A stretch of DNA of 13,684 nt from Acholeplasmataceae bacterium UBA5617 (GCA_002424575.1 DIKN01000081.1:1-13684), one strand, 5' to 3'. Shown: positions 1-7,116, counted from the first letter of the stretch. Program-made: numbers and translations. Notes: generated by a model from the sequence alone, not told the origin.

Positions 1-9
1 CATTTTACA

Positions 10-38
10 ATATTATCATATTGTGCATCAATAGTCAA
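10..38 (-). promoter_or_regulatory. Extended -10 promoter, probably for rpoB
   Basis: On the minus strand TTGACT (38-33) is followed after exactly 17 nt by TAATAT (15-10), with TG one base upstream of the -10. It overlaps the stop codon of the methyltransferase gene and points off the left edge, where rpoB is expected in this gene order. The site is seen in the sequence; its target gene is inferred. Confidence 0.7.
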
Positions 39-640
39 TCAATTTCTTGCTTTTTGGCTAAAAGAACCCAATAGCCGTTACTTCTTTCAATGATTTCAAC
101 CGAACCGAACAGCTCAGTCAGTTTGGTGACTGAAGAAGGTGCCCCTTGTTTTTTTTGTATAACTACATACAATAATCCACCCTGTTTTAAAGCAGTTTTT
201 GCGCCTTCATAGAGGGCAAATACGGTTTGTTTGCCGGCACGAATCGGGGGATTCGTGACGACAATATCCGCATGTTGAATGGCGTGTTCAAAGAGAAAAC
301 TGACTTGGGGTTTCACGTTTTTTAAGCCGTTTAATTGGCTATTCTTTTGGGTGAGTTCCACGGCTCGTTGATTGACATCATAGGCATAAACCGTGATATC
401 TGGGTACTTTTTTGCGAGCACAATACTGATGGGGCCATAGCCACATCCCATATCGATCACATCATGGGTTCCCTTGGGAAGTTGGATGCTTTCAAGCAGA
501 ATGCGTGTCCCGTAATCAAGATTGGTCTTTGAGAAAACGCCAGAATCAGTCGTTAAGCGCACTGAAATATCCTTGACGGTTACATCAAGGATATGCTCAT
601 GTTGAGCAAGGGTTGGATCGTTGGTAAAGTAGTGACTCAT
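35..640 (-). CDS. RsmC-like class I SAM methyltransferase (YbxB position)
   Basis: A 201-residue SAM-dependent methyltransferase of the RsmC/RlmG-like family, which methylates guanine N2 in rRNA. The SAM-binding motif I is DMGCGYGP (63-70), motif II is AYDVN (86-90), and the catalytic NPP motif lies in TNPP (129-132). These match the single-domain Bacillota form; the longer E. coli RsmC carries an extra N-terminal domain. The ATG at 640 follows GAGGGGG at good spacing. It lies between rplL and the expected rpoB, the position of B. subtilis ybxB. It is separated from rplL by a terminator, so its expression is probably read-through. The family and position are sure; the exact rRNA base modified is inferred from the family name and is not shown by the sequence. 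Confidence 0.9.
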   Translation of the reverse strand: MSHYFTNDPTLAQHEHILDVTVKDISVRLTTDSGVFSKTNLDYGTRILLESIQLPKGTHDVIDMGCGYGPISIVLAKKYPDITVYAYDVNQRAVELTQKNSQLNGLKNVKPQVSFLFEHAIQHADIVVTNPPIRAGKQTVFALYEGAKTALKQGGLLYVVIQKKQGAPSSVTKLTELFGSVEIIERSNGYWVLLAKKQEID

Positions 641-660
641 GAGTCCCCCTCATAACAGCG

Positions 661-687
661 AAAAAACCCGAGAGACATTCTCAGGTT
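661..687 (-). terminator. Intrinsic terminator or attenuator after rplL
   Basis: The minus strand shows AACCTGAGA, loop ATGTC, then TCTCGGGTT: a 9-bp stem with one G-T pair, followed by TTTT. It sits between rplL and the methyltransferase gene. In this operon type such a hairpin lowers transcription into downstream genes relative to L7/L12. Confidence 0.85.
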
Positions 688-709
688 AAAAGCGCGTCAA
701 AACCAAACG

Positions 710-1084
710 TTACTTAACTTCAACAGTAGCACCAGCGTCTTGTAACTTTTGCTTGATGGCTTCTGCTTCGTCTTTCTTGATCTTTTCTTTGATGACTGCA
801 TCTGCAGTTTCGGTTAAGGTCTTCGCATCTGCTAATCCTAAACCAGTGAGTTCACGAACAACCTTAATGACTGCAATTTTGTTTGCACCAAATGTCTTAA
901 GGATGACGTTGAATTCTGTCTTTTCTTCAACAACGGCTGCTGCTGCGCCAGCTGCTGGAGCTGCTGCAACTGCGGTTGGGTCAATACCGAATTCTTCTTT
1001 TAATCCATTAACGAGTTCTTTGATTTCCAATAAAGTCATTTCTTTTAAAGCTTCAATAAAAGCTGCTTTTGTAAGTTTTGCCAT
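710..1084 (-). CDS. rplL: 50S ribosomal protein L7/L12
   Basis: The 124-residue stalk protein L7/L12, which forms multimers on L10 and recruits translational GTPases to the ribosome. The N-terminal dimerisation helices (about 1-35), a flexible Ala/Pro-rich hinge (about 38-50, AAAPAAGAAAA) and the C-terminal domain (about 55-124, with KTFGANKIAVIK and GLGLADAK) are in the usual order and the length is normal. The ATG at 1084 follows TAGGAGG. It is the last gene of the rplK-rplA-rplJ-rplL block, 18 bp after rplJ, and a terminator follows. L10 and L7/L12 are normally co-controlled through the L10 leader upstream of rplJ. Confidence 0.98.
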   Translation of the reverse strand: MAKLTKAAFIEALKEMTLLEIKELVNGLKEEFGIDPTAVAAAPAAGAAAAVVEEKTEFNVILKTFGANKIAVIKVVRELTGLGLADAKTLTETADAVIKEKIKKDEAEAIKQKLQDAGATVEVK

Positions 1085-1102
1085 GTTAATATCCTCCTAA
1101 AA

Positions 1103-1594
1103 TTATTCTTGTGGGTTGCTGATCATATCGAGACCAACAGCGAGCTCTCTCAGTGGTGTGAGCATACCAACTGCTAACATCGTGAGCAGTGTTTCTCTTG
1201 ATGGCATAGTTGCTAATTCATTGATGGCGTCGACGCCAACAACTTTACCCTCGACAATACCTGAACCAATGGTAACAACTTTGTTGTCCTTTGCAAATTC
1301 GAATACGATTTTTGCAGGGGCAACAACATCCGAGTAGCTGATCGCTAACGCTTTAGCACCCGCAAGGGTTTCTGCTAATTCGCCGTATCCAGCGGCAATC
1401 GATGCTCTTCTCGAAATATTGTTCTTGTAGACTGTGACATCACAGCCTGCTTCTCTTAACTGGTGACGTAGCTTGGTGAAAGCTTCTACCGTCAAACCAG
1501 GATAGTCGAAGGCAACAACAGTTGTAGCACGTCCAAGCTTTTCAGTCAGTTCACGTACGGCTTCGACCTTACGTTCTAAAATTGCTTTTTGCAT
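1103..1594 (-). CDS. rplJ: 50S ribosomal protein L10
   Basis: The 163-residue L10 protein anchors L7/L12 dimers on 23S rRNA as the ribosome stalk base. Seen are the N-terminal rRNA-binding domain (KAILERKVEAV, VAFDYPGLTV, REAGCDVTVYKNN) and the long C-terminal helix (about 130-160, MLAVGMLTPLRELAVGLD) that carries L7/L12. The variant KNNISRRAS replaces the more usual KNTLxxxA in the N-terminal domain. The ATG at 1594 follows GGAGG at 8-nt spacing. The gene is preceded by a well-formed L10 leader and followed 18 bp later by rplL, so the L10-L7/L12 complex is expected to repress its own synthesis. Confidence 0.97.
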   Translation of the reverse strand: MQKAILERKVEAVRELTEKLGRATTVVAFDYPGLTVEAFTKLRHQLREAGCDVTVYKNNISRRASIAAGYGELAETLAGAKALAISYSDVVAPAKIVFEFAKDNKVVTIGSGIVEGKVVGVDAINELATMPSRETLLTMLAVGMLTPLRELAVGLDMISNPQE

Positions 1595-1614
1595 GAAATG
1601 CCTCCTTCATTTAC

Positions 1615-1716
1615 TAAAAATCTCTCTTCTGCCAAAGACAAAAGAGAGATTGAATCATACGATTTCAAGCACCTCGGTAGGAAATTAAGCGTATCGCACC
1701 TACTGTCTTTGGCGAT
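1615..1716 (-). promoter_or_regulatory. L10 leader (r-protein autoregulatory attenuator)
   Basis: In the rplA-rplJ gap the minus strand carries GCCAAAGACA (1713-1704), an AGTAGGTGCG segment, CTTAATTTCCTACCG, then TGTCTTTGGC (1640-1631), which is perfectly complementary to the first element. This closing helix is the hallmark of the Bacillota L10 leader. TGTCTTTGGC also forms the loop of a second hairpin, AATCTCTCTT (1651-1642) with AAGAGAGATT (1628-1619), followed by a T run at 1619-1615. The two folds compete for space, which gives a simple terminator/antiterminator switch. The pairing is seen directly; binding by L10-L7/L12 is known for this RNA family. Confidence 0.92.
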
Positions 1717-1731
1717 TCAGTTCTAAAGTGA

Positions 1732-2430
1732 TTAACCGCGGGCTTTTAAGGATTCTTCATCCAAATGAATGCCGGGAGCCATACTTGAAGACACGGTGAT
1801 GTTCTTCATGTAGGTACCCTTGACGGTTGTTGGTTTAATACGGCTCAGCTGATCATAAATGGTTTTAAGATTTTCTTTCAACTGATCTGCGGTAAACGAG
1901 ACACGACCGATGGGTGCGTGGATGTTACCGACCTTATCAACACGATACTCGATTTTACCATTCTTGATTTCTTTAACTGCTTTCGCAACGTCTAAGGTTA
2001 CCGTACCGGTCTTGGGGTTTGGCATTAAGCCTTTGGGACCAAGGATACGACCGAGTTTACCAAGTTGTCCCATCATGTCAGGTGTAGCCACCATGACATC
2101 GAACTCGAACCAGCCTGCGCCGATCTTTTGAATGAGTTCTGCTGCTCCAACGACATCAGCGCCTGCTGCTTCAGCTTCTTTCGCTTTTTCGCCTTGTGCA
2201 ATGACAACAACGCGGGAAACTTTACCGGTACCATGGGGTAATACGAGTGCACCTCTTAAGTTTTGCTCAGCCTTTCTGGGGTCGAGGTTCAGTCTGAATG
2301 CAACTTCAACGGTTGCATTAAACTTCACATAAGAAGTTTGTTTCACTAAGACCATTGCTTCGTCGACAGCGTATTTCTTTGTCTTGTCAATGAGCTTAGC
2401 GGCCTCAAGGTATTTCTTTCCTCTTTTCAT
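1732..2430 (-). CDS. rplA: 50S ribosomal protein L1
   Basis: The 232-residue L1 protein of the mobile L1 stalk, which helps release deacylated tRNA from the E site and often acts as a translational repressor of its own operon. The family signature lies in the run from GWFEFDVMVATPDMM through LGRILGPKGLMPNPK, followed by VGNIHAPIGR. I chose the ATG at 2430 because AGGAGGAA precedes it at good spacing and MKRGKKY is a normal L1 start. An in-frame upstream GTG at 2472 would add 14 residues that do not look like L1 and has no better ribosome site. It follows rplK by 66 bp and precedes the L10 leader. Confidence 0.97.
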   Translation of the reverse strand: MKRGKKYLEAAKLIDKTKKYAVDEAMVLVKQTSYVKFNATVEVAFRLNLDPRKAEQNLRGALVLPHGTGKVSRVVVIAQGEKAKEAEAAGADVVGAAELIQKIGAGWFEFDVMVATPDMMGQLGKLGRILGPKGLMPNPKTGTVTLDVAKAVKEIKNGKIEYRVDKVGNIHAPIGRVSFTADQLKENLKTIYDQLSRIKPTTVKGTYMKNITVSSSMAPGIHLDEESLKARG

Positions 2431-2472
2431 ATTCTTCCTCCTAAAATGTGGTCTAGCGGGATATCCTCCCAC

Positions 2473-2498
2473 AATTTAGATAGCTAACGATCTAAATT
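2473..2498 (-). promoter_or_regulatory. Hairpin at the rplK stop codon in the rplK-rplA gap
   Basis: AATTTAGAT (2498-2490) and ATCTAAATT (2481-2473) form a perfect 9-bp AT-rich stem with an 8-nt loop. It overlaps the rplK TAA stop and has no T tail, so it is not a standard terminator. A second short hairpin, GGGA-GGATA-TCCC (about 2470-2458), follows. Roles in mRNA stability or L1 feedback are possible but not shown. Confidence 0.5.
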
Positions 2499-2922
2499 AT
2501 TCTGATACAACGATGCCCATTTGACGTGCAGTACCTTCGATGATTTTCATTGCTGCTTCGACGGTGTAAGCATTTAAGTCAGGCATCTTCTTTGTTGCAA
2601 TGTCTCTTAACTGAGCTTGTGTGATGGTTGCAACCTTATCCTTCTTCGCGTTCTTCGAACCGGATTGAATGTTTGCAGCCTTTTTCAGTAAGTCACTTGC
2701 AGGTGGGGTTTTGGTGACGAATGAGAATGTACGGTCATCATAAACCGAGATAATCACGGGTACAACAAATCCCATTTGATCTTTTGTTGCTTCGTTAAAC
2801 TGTGAACAGAATGCTGGAATGTTAACCTGAGCTTGACCAAGTGCTGGACCAACTGGTGGAGCGGGGTTAGCTTTACCTGCTGCAATTTGTAATTTAACGA
2901 CTTTTACAACCTTTTTTGCCAT
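2497..2922 (-). CDS. rplK: 50S ribosomal protein L11
   Basis: The 141-residue L11 protein of the GTPase-associated centre, also needed for RelA-type stringent response sensing. The N-terminal domain (KLQIAAGKANPAPPVGPALGQ split around the Pro-rich switch, PPVGP) and the C-terminal rRNA-binding domain (ASDLLKKAA, DLNAYTVEAAMKIIEGTARQMGI) are complete and the length is typical. The ATG at 2922 is chosen over an upstream in-frame TTG at 2931, because GGAGGT lies 8 nt before the ATG and MAKK is the normal L11 start. It opens the ribosomal protein operon behind a near-consensus promoter at 3031-3003. Confidence 0.98.
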   Translation of the reverse strand: MAKKVVKVVKLQIAAGKANPAPPVGPALGQAQVNIPAFCSQFNEATKDQMGFVVPVIISVYDDRTFSFVTKTPPASDLLKKAANIQSGSKNAKKDKVATITQAQLRDIATKKMPDLNAYTVEAAMKIIEGTARQMGIVVSE

Positions 2923-3002
2923 GAGACACAACCTCCTTCTTTACATAAGTATGTGGTATGAATTCTATTCTTCCACTATGGTGTGTTTTCACACGCGATA
3001 TC

Positions 3003-3031
3003 ATTCTATCATTTAGGGTAGTCTTTGTCAA
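3003..3031 (-). promoter_or_regulatory. Strong promoter of the rplK operon
   Basis: Consensus TTGACA (3031-3026), a 17-nt spacer, and TAGAAT (3008-3003) with TG one base upstream. A 75-nt leader follows, with a small GTGTG-AAAA-CACAC hairpin near its 5' end. The promoter starts only 16 nt past the yccF stop, so the ribosomal operon is transcribed independently of the genes inserted upstream. Confidence 0.88.
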
Positions 3032-3046
3032 TTGAAAAATGATGAT

Positions 3047-3403
3047 TTATTTGATTTTTGCCCCAAAGGGGAAAAGAGCAAGTTGAGCTAATTTAAACCA
3101 TTGTATACCAAAGGGTATTCCGATGATGGTGATACAGAAGAATACACCAATTCCTAAATAACCAAGTGCCATTTCCCATCCAAAGATGATCGCCCAAAGG
3201 ATGTTTGCAATGGGGTGCTCCGAAACTTGGGTATCTACATCTTTCCCGAAGGGAAATAAAACAAGACCTGCAAATTTGAAGGCTTGTATTCCAAAGGGAA
3301 TCCCAATGATGGTGATGGAGAGTAAAAGACCAGCAAGTAACCATAATAGAGCTGCAATCGCTCCACCAAAAACAAACCAAATGATATTACCTAATAGTTT
3401 CAT
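3047..3403 (-). CDS. yccF: YccF-domain inner membrane protein
   Basis: A 118-residue membrane protein of the YccF (DUF307) family, whose biochemical role is unknown. The protein is an internal duplication. A block beginning ITIIGIPFGI and ending LFPFG occurs at residues 30-53 and again at 91-114, differing at only a few positions. Each copy follows a hydrophobic segment (about 5-29 and 67-90), so four short membrane passes are likely. The ATG at 3403 follows AAGGAGG. It lies between the terminator of beta-helix protein A and the rplK promoter and appears monocistronic, with a TATAAT at 3429-3424. The family is clear; any function in envelope stress would be a guess. Confidence 0.92.
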   Translation of the reverse strand: MKLLGNIIWFVFGGAIAALLWLLAGLLLSITIIGIPFGIQAFKFAGLVLFPFGKDVDTQVSEHPIANILWAIIFGWEMALGYLGIGVFFCITIIGIPFGIQWFKLAQLALFPFGAKIK

Positions 3404-3423
3404 CTTCTCAACCTCCTTCTTCT

Positions 3424-3429
3424 ATTATA
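3424..3429 (-). promoter_or_regulatory. Possible -10 element for yccF
   Basis: A perfect TATAAT lies 21 nt upstream of the yccF ATG, but I see no good -35 at 16-18 nt. It directly follows the T tract of the previous terminator, so the leader would be very short. Confidence 0.35.
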
Positions 3430-3432
3430 TAC

Positions 3433-3454
3433 AAAAAACGCCCATTTCTAGGCG
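3433..3454 (-). terminator. Intrinsic terminator after beta-helix protein A
   Basis: The minus strand reads CGCCTA-GAAA-TGGGCG: a 6-bp stem with one G-T pair and a GNRA-type tetraloop, followed by TTTTTT. It starts 3 nt past the stop codon of the surface protein gene and flanking A/T bases can extend the stem. The stem ends, T run and position make it a convincing terminator. Confidence 0.88.
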
Positions 3455-3457
3455 CTT

Positions 3458-4720
3458 TTAGTCTTTTAGTTGATAGAGGAAGGTTGTTGCATTGTATTCC
3501 CAAATGACGAGGTTCGTGATGTTGCTATAGTTAGATGTCCACCATGATTGGTTGAGTGATGAACGGTTGGTTTGATAAACTGTGGTTGAGAATGTCGGTA
3601 TTTGTCCAGTCATTTTATTGTAGAGGGTTGAGCTGTTAATAAGAACACTCGGATTGGATGATCGACGATAAATCGTGATTTGTGCACTTCTGGCATTGGT
3701 AAATGTCACATTATTACCGATAGCTCGTAGAATACCCGATTGAACCGTATACGTATTATTCCCTGGATTTAAGACATAAGATCTTAAGAAACCGCTGTAG
3801 AATGTATCGTTGGCTGTGATTGAACCTTGATTGCGACCTACGATGGCAGCTGTGCCCAGATTTGCATCTGCAGAATTCGACGTATTGGATAGATCTGAAA
3901 AGATAACCGCACGATTAATTGTCACTGTGCCTGTAGCAAGCGTTGCCCCAATGATGCCACCGATATTGCTCACTGTGTTGGTTGAGACAGCTGCTTCTAC
4001 ATAAAGATCTGACATGGTGAGGTTTGCGTTAATTACGGTACCGATGACACCACCACTACCATAGGTATTGTTGCTAAAAGCACCTTCTAAAGATGTGCTT
4101 GTGATCTTGATATTGGAGATGGTTGCTGTGACAGTTGTTGTATCACCCGTTGCCGGTTGAACAAGTCCTGCAATCGTTCCCACTGTATAGACGGCATTTG
4201 TCCCCGTTGAGTTTTTGATACGTATATTCTCGATCGAGTTTCCTGTGCCTTGAATACGTCCAGCAAGAATCCCAGAACTGATTGATCCGGATGGTACGTA
4301 ATTGATGTGTATATTTTCAATCGTCAGATTTTTTACTGTCGCACCCTGGAGAACACCAAAGATACCGCGTATGTTTGTTTTGGTGATATTAGAGATTGTC
4401 TTCCCGTTACCATCGAGAATACCTTGAAAAATGATGTTATCGTTATTAACCCAAGCGGGATAGGATAAATTTTGAAAATCAATATCGCGAGCTAACACAT
4501 ATCTATTTGTATTATGATGTGTTGTCACAACTTGAATGAATTCATCTGCTGTATAAATAGGTGTTCCATCATACCAATCTCCAAGCGTTATGCTTGAAGA
4601 ACCGGTGTTTTGATCTCCTGAAACTTCAGACGCCCAAAACGCAAAAGACATGCTAAATGAAAAAAGCATGTTCAAGACGGCAAGGATGATGATTAAGCGT
4701 TTTTTCGAGCGTAAAATCAT
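3458..4720 (-). CDS. Secreted GLUG-type beta-helix surface protein A
   Basis: A 420-residue exported protein, probably a cell-surface adhesin or matrix-like protein; substrate unknown. Residues 1-27 form a signal peptide (RSKKR, then a hydrophobic core ending SFA), followed by the conserved FWASEVSG. A linker leads to TADEF and a DIDF/FQGILDGNGKTI segment (about 50-100). This is the usual entry to GLUG-rich right-handed beta-helix domains, followed by many short repeats with GxIxGxx turns to about 360. There is no LPXTG motif or C-terminal membrane anchor. The ATG at 4720 is preferred because GGGAG lies 8 nt upstream; an in-frame TTG at 4747 lacks such a site. It is a paralog of the gene at 7117-8403. 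The fold is inferred from repeat pattern and spacing. Confidence 0.8.
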   Translation of the reverse strand: MILRSKKRLIIILAVLNMLFSFSMSFAFWASEVSGDQNTGSSSITLGDWYDGTPIYTADEFIQVVTTHHNTNRYVLARDIDFQNLSYPAWVNNDNIIFQGILDGNGKTISNITKTNIRGIFGVLQGATVKNLTIENIHINYVPSGSISSGILAGRIQGTGNSIENIRIKNSTGTNAVYTVGTIAGLVQPATGDTTTVTATISNIKITSTSLEGAFSNNTYGSGGVIGTVINANLTMSDLYVEAAVSTNTVSNIGGIIGATLATGTVTINRAVIFSDLSNTSNSADANLGTAAIVGRNQGSITANDTFYSGFLRSYVLNPGNNTYTVQSGILRAIGNNVTFTNARSAQITIYRRSSNPSVLINSSTLYNKMTGQIPTFSTTVYQTNRSSLNQSWWTSNYSNITNLVIWEYNATTFLYQLKD

Positions 4721-4780
4721 ATCAAAAACTCCCATGAAATCATCCAAAGCAGTGGGCTTATCTGGATCATTCCACGAGAG

Positions 4781-4809
4781 ATTGTAACATGTCCTCCGTG
4801 TTTAAGCAA
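4781..4809 (-). promoter_or_regulatory. Putative promoter of beta-helix protein A
   Basis: TTGCTT (4809-4804), a 17-nt spacer and TACAAT (4786-4781), with TG one base before the -10. The -35 is a weak match and the extended -10 is the better evidence. The leader to the ATG at 4720 would be about 54 nt. The 140-base gap between this gene and frnE shows nothing else that I can support. Confidence 0.45.
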
Positions 4810-4860
4810 TTAAAAGATACTGGACATTTAATATTCTATATTTTGCGTAAATTAGTGATA

Positions 4861-5562
4861 TTAAAACCCACATTCGTCGTGATCACAGGCTTGATTTTCA
4901 TCTTGATGATCGAGAGTTTGCAGTGGATTTTCTTCAGCCCATATTTGTTCTAAGGCTTGCTTGAAATATGCGGTTTGTTGCGCACCGGATATCCCATATT
5001 TTCTGTTGAGAACAAAGAAGGGAACACCTTGAACACCAATTTGACGCGCTTCTTGTTGTTCTTCTTTGACTTGATCTTTATATTCATTTTTATTGAGTAT
5101 AAGAAGGGCTTGTTCCTTCGATAAACCCACCTCTTCAGCAAGTGTTGCGAGTGTGTTGTAGTCGGCTAAGTTTTTCCCTTCAGTGAAGTATGCCTTCATC
5201 AGTCTTGAAGTCAGTGCATCTTCTTTTTTAAATGTGTTCGCCCATTTCGCGATACGATGTGCATCAAACGTGTTGGTCATCTGCAAGATATCATAGTTAT
5301 ACGTCAATCCTGCTTGTTTGGCGTTTTGTGTAAACATCTTAAAGCGTTCTTTCGCTTGTTCTATGGTTGTTCCATGGCTTTTTGCGAACGCCTCATAGGC
5401 TGTGCCTGTCATGACTTTAGGTGCTTGAGGATTAAGTTGATACGCTTTGTAGACAACTTCAACCTTATCTTTGTGTGTAAACGATCTAAGTGCTTCTTCA
5501 AATCGTGCTTTTCCGATGTAGCAAAAAGGGCATGCAAAATCGGACCAAATTTCTATTTTCAT
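4861..5562 (-). CDS. FrnE-like DsbA-family oxidoreductase
   Basis: A 233-residue cytoplasmic thioredoxin-fold protein of the DsbA/FrnE family, related to 2-hydroxychromene-2-carboxylate isomerase folds. The active-site CPFC (C11, C14) follows the first strand KIEIWSDF, an all-helical insert occupies about 45-165, and the cis-proline loop is GVPFF (P181). No signal peptide is present, so it should act in the cytosol, probably in thiol-disulfide exchange or oxidative stress defence. The tail carries a second cysteine pair (C226 and C231), as in several FrnE proteins. The ATG at 5562 is chosen because GGAGG lies 8 nt upstream; an earlier ATG at 5583 lies at the mRNA start. It is divergent from the glyoxalase gene. 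Confidence 0.88.
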   Translation of the reverse strand: MKIEIWSDFACPFCYIGKARFEEALRSFTHKDKVEVVYKAYQLNPQAPKVMTGTAYEAFAKSHGTTIEQAKERFKMFTQNAKQAGLTYNYDILQMTNTFDAHRIAKWANTFKKEDALTSRLMKAYFTEGKNLADYNTLATLAEEVGLSKEQALLILNKNEYKDQVKEEQQEARQIGVQGVPFFVLNRKYGISGAQQTAYFKQALEQIWAEENPLQTLDHQDENQACDHDECGF

Positions 5563-5587
5563 ATGTAAGACCTCCGTATTCACAACA

Positions 5588-5615
5588 ATTATATCAAAAC
5601 GAAACGTAGTTTCAA
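5588..5615 (-). promoter_or_regulatory. Extended -10 promoter of the frnE-like gene
   Basis: TTGAAA (5615-5610), a 16-nt spacer and a perfect TATAAT (5593-5588), with TG one base upstream of the -10. It reads away from the divergent glyoxalase gene and leaves a leader of about 20 nt to the chosen ATG. Confidence 0.8.
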
Positions 5616-5689
5616 CTTATTTTGCTTTACTTTTTATGTTTATTTAACTATTTATAACAAACCTTTTACTTCACTTTTTAAAAATTTGC

Positions 5690-5695
5690 TATAAA
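5690..5695 (+). promoter_or_regulatory. Possible -10 element of the glyoxalase gene
   Basis: TATAAA lies 21 nt before the ATG at 5717. The -35 is unclear: TTTACT at 5665-5670 would need a 19-nt spacer. The AT-rich 154-base divergent gap must hold this promoter and the frnE one. Confidence 0.35.
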
Positions 5696-5716
5696 ATGAG
5701 GGTGGAGGTGGATGCT

Positions 5717-6568
5717 ATGTCAATCTATCATGCTCATGATGTTCTGCATTTTACAAAAATCACATTGCTTGTTTTACAGCTAAAAAGATCCCTCGATTTT
5801 TATGAACATGTTCTCGGTTTAAGACGCTTGTTTCAAGATAAAAATGTGGCTCATCTTGGTGTCAATGATTGCGATACACTTATCGAACTTATCGAAGATC
5901 CACTCGCAAAACCACTCGGTATTACGCAAGGTCTTTACCATTACGCTCTCCTTCTTCCCTCACGCAGATCGCTTGCATCGGTGATCAAGCGTTTGATTGA
6001 TCATCGCTATCCTGTAAGTGGGGCTTCTGATCACGGTGTCAGCGAAGCCATTTATTTGGATGACCCTGATGGGCATGGCATTGAACTTTATGTGGATAAA
6101 CCGAAGAGCGATTGGCCAGAAAGCAATGGTCAATTAGATATGTATACGAAAGCGCTCGATCTCAATCCCATCATGAGTGAACTTAAAGAGGATGCATCAG
6201 AGATGATGGACGAAAAAACAATCCTCGGTCACCTTCATTTTCATGTTCATAATCTTAAGCTTGCTGAATCCTTTTATGCTCATGTATTAGGCTTCAAAGT
6301 GATGCTTAACTACCAAAATTCAGCACTTTTTATTGCTGATCAAGGCTATCACCATCACCTTGGCTTAAACATATGGCAAGGGGATGCACCACTCAATCAA
6401 CCGCGTCAAATCGGTTTAAAAGCGTATGTGCTTCATGTTCCAAAAGAACATTATCTCCACGTATTAAAACGCTTAAATGAGGCTCATATCGCGCTTATGG
6501 ATGATGATGGTATAACCTATGTGATCGATCCTCTGCAACAAAAATTGATTTTTCATTTTGAGACATAA
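5717..6568 (+). CDS. Two-domain glyoxalase/extradiol dioxygenase protein (CatE-like)
   Basis: A 283-residue vicinal oxygen chelate (VOC) protein with two fused domains, close in layout to B. subtilis CatE (catechol 2,3-dioxygenase). The N-terminal domain (about 10-127) has SLDFYEHVLGL, YHYALLLP with H75, SDHGVSEAIYLDDPDG and IELY, which gives a candidate metal triad of H and E residues. The C-terminal domain (about 170-283) has LHFHVHNL and SFYAHVLGF. A thiol-stress or aromatic-ring cleavage role is known for relatives; the substrate here cannot be read. The ATG at 5717 has GGAGG 8 nt upstream; an in-frame ATG at 5696 does not. It is the only plus-strand gene in the window and faces the frnE-like gene head to head. 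Confidence 0.88.
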   Translation: MSIYHAHDVLHFTKITLLVLQLKRSLDFYEHVLGLRRLFQDKNVAHLGVNDCDTLIELIEDPLAKPLGITQGLYHYALLLPSRRSLASVIKRLIDHRYPVSGASDHGVSEAIYLDDPDGHGIELYVDKPKSDWPESNGQLDMYTKALDLNPIMSELKEDASEMMDEKTILGHLHFHVHNLKLAESFYAHVLGFKVMLNYQNSALFIADQGYHHHLGLNIWQGDAPLNQPRQIGLKAYVLHVPKEHYLHVLKRLNEAHIALMDDDGITYVIDPLQQKLIFHFET

Positions 6569-6591
6569 AAAAAGGCATACCAACGTATGCC
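6567..6591 (-). terminator. Intrinsic terminator between converging genes
   Basis: GGCATAC-CAAC-GTATGCC is a perfect 7-bp stem with a 4-nt loop. On the minus strand it is followed by seven T residues, so it ends the beta-helix B and membrane protein transcript. On the plus strand it follows the glyoxalase stop directly but has only a poor T run (GAACATGTTTT), so it may work weakly in that direction too. Confidence 0.9.
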
Positions 6592-6628
6592 GAACATGTT
6601 TTAAAAGAACGCTTAGCGTGATCATCCA

Positions 6629-7105
6629 TTAAACCATCAGTGCATAATATAAAAGAAGGGATATCACAACAAGAAAAAGAGTATATCTAACCAATAAGCG
6701 GTAGCGAAGACGATTTGAATCGACGACGTTACGCTTTTTTTGTAAAAAGACATAGGATCTTGCCATAAACAATCCGGTTAAAGATGCACATGCAAAAGCA
6801 AAATAACTGGGTAGTGCAAAGCCTAAGATGATCATAAATGTCATCGGAATGACGAGTGGATAGACAAGGTAACGCAAATTAGGCTGTAAGTAAGATGCGA
6901 ATAGCTTCTCAATCCAAATGATCGCATGGTACGATAATGCTATGTATAAACCAACCGTCAGTCCTAAGATGAGAAAGGACCATACATAAAGCCGTTGCAT
7001 CATCAGACCAAAAAAGCCATCGTCATGTAACATACCAATCATAAGAAGTAGCATGAGACAACCTAAAAGAATAAATAAAATCCAAATGTGCGTATAACGC
7101 TTCAT
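6629..7105 (-). CDS. Hypothetical membrane protein
   Basis: A 158-residue integral membrane protein that I do not recognise. It has about four to five hydrophobic segments (about 7-26, 39-60, 79-97, 99-115 and 139-157). A basic loop at about 122-138 (QKKRN, NRLRYRLLVR) suggests that side faces the cytoplasm. There is no lipobox, catalytic motif or Cys pair. The ATG at 7105 lies 11 bp after the stop of beta-helix protein B, and its SD (GAGGTG) overlaps that stop. The two are therefore almost certainly one operon, ended by the terminator at 6591-6567. A role as partner in export or anchoring of the surface protein is possible, but rests on context alone. Confidence 0.8.
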   Translation of the reverse strand: MKRYTHIWILFILLGCLMLLLMIGMLHDDGFFGLMMQRLYVWSFLILGLTVGLYIALSYHAIIWIEKLFASYLQPNLRYLVYPLVIPMTFMIILGFALPSYFAFACASLTGLFMARSYVFLQKKRNVVDSNRLRYRLLVRYTLFLVVISLLLYYALMV

Positions 7106-7116
7106 GACTCACACCT

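Noticed and set aside
2431..2472. Longer L1 protein starting at a GTG at 2472
   Set aside because: The added 14 residues are not L1-like, and a strong AGGAGG sits just before the ATG at 2430.
3093..3380. Second minus-strand frame inside yccF
   Set aside because: It is rich in Trp, His and Cys from an off-frame reading of the YccF repeats, and yccF itself has the SD and family match.
5696..5716. Glyoxalase start at the ATG at 5696
   Set aside because: It is placed right after the TATAAA without an SD, while the ATG at 5717 has GGAGG at 8-nt spacing and matches the CatE N-terminus.
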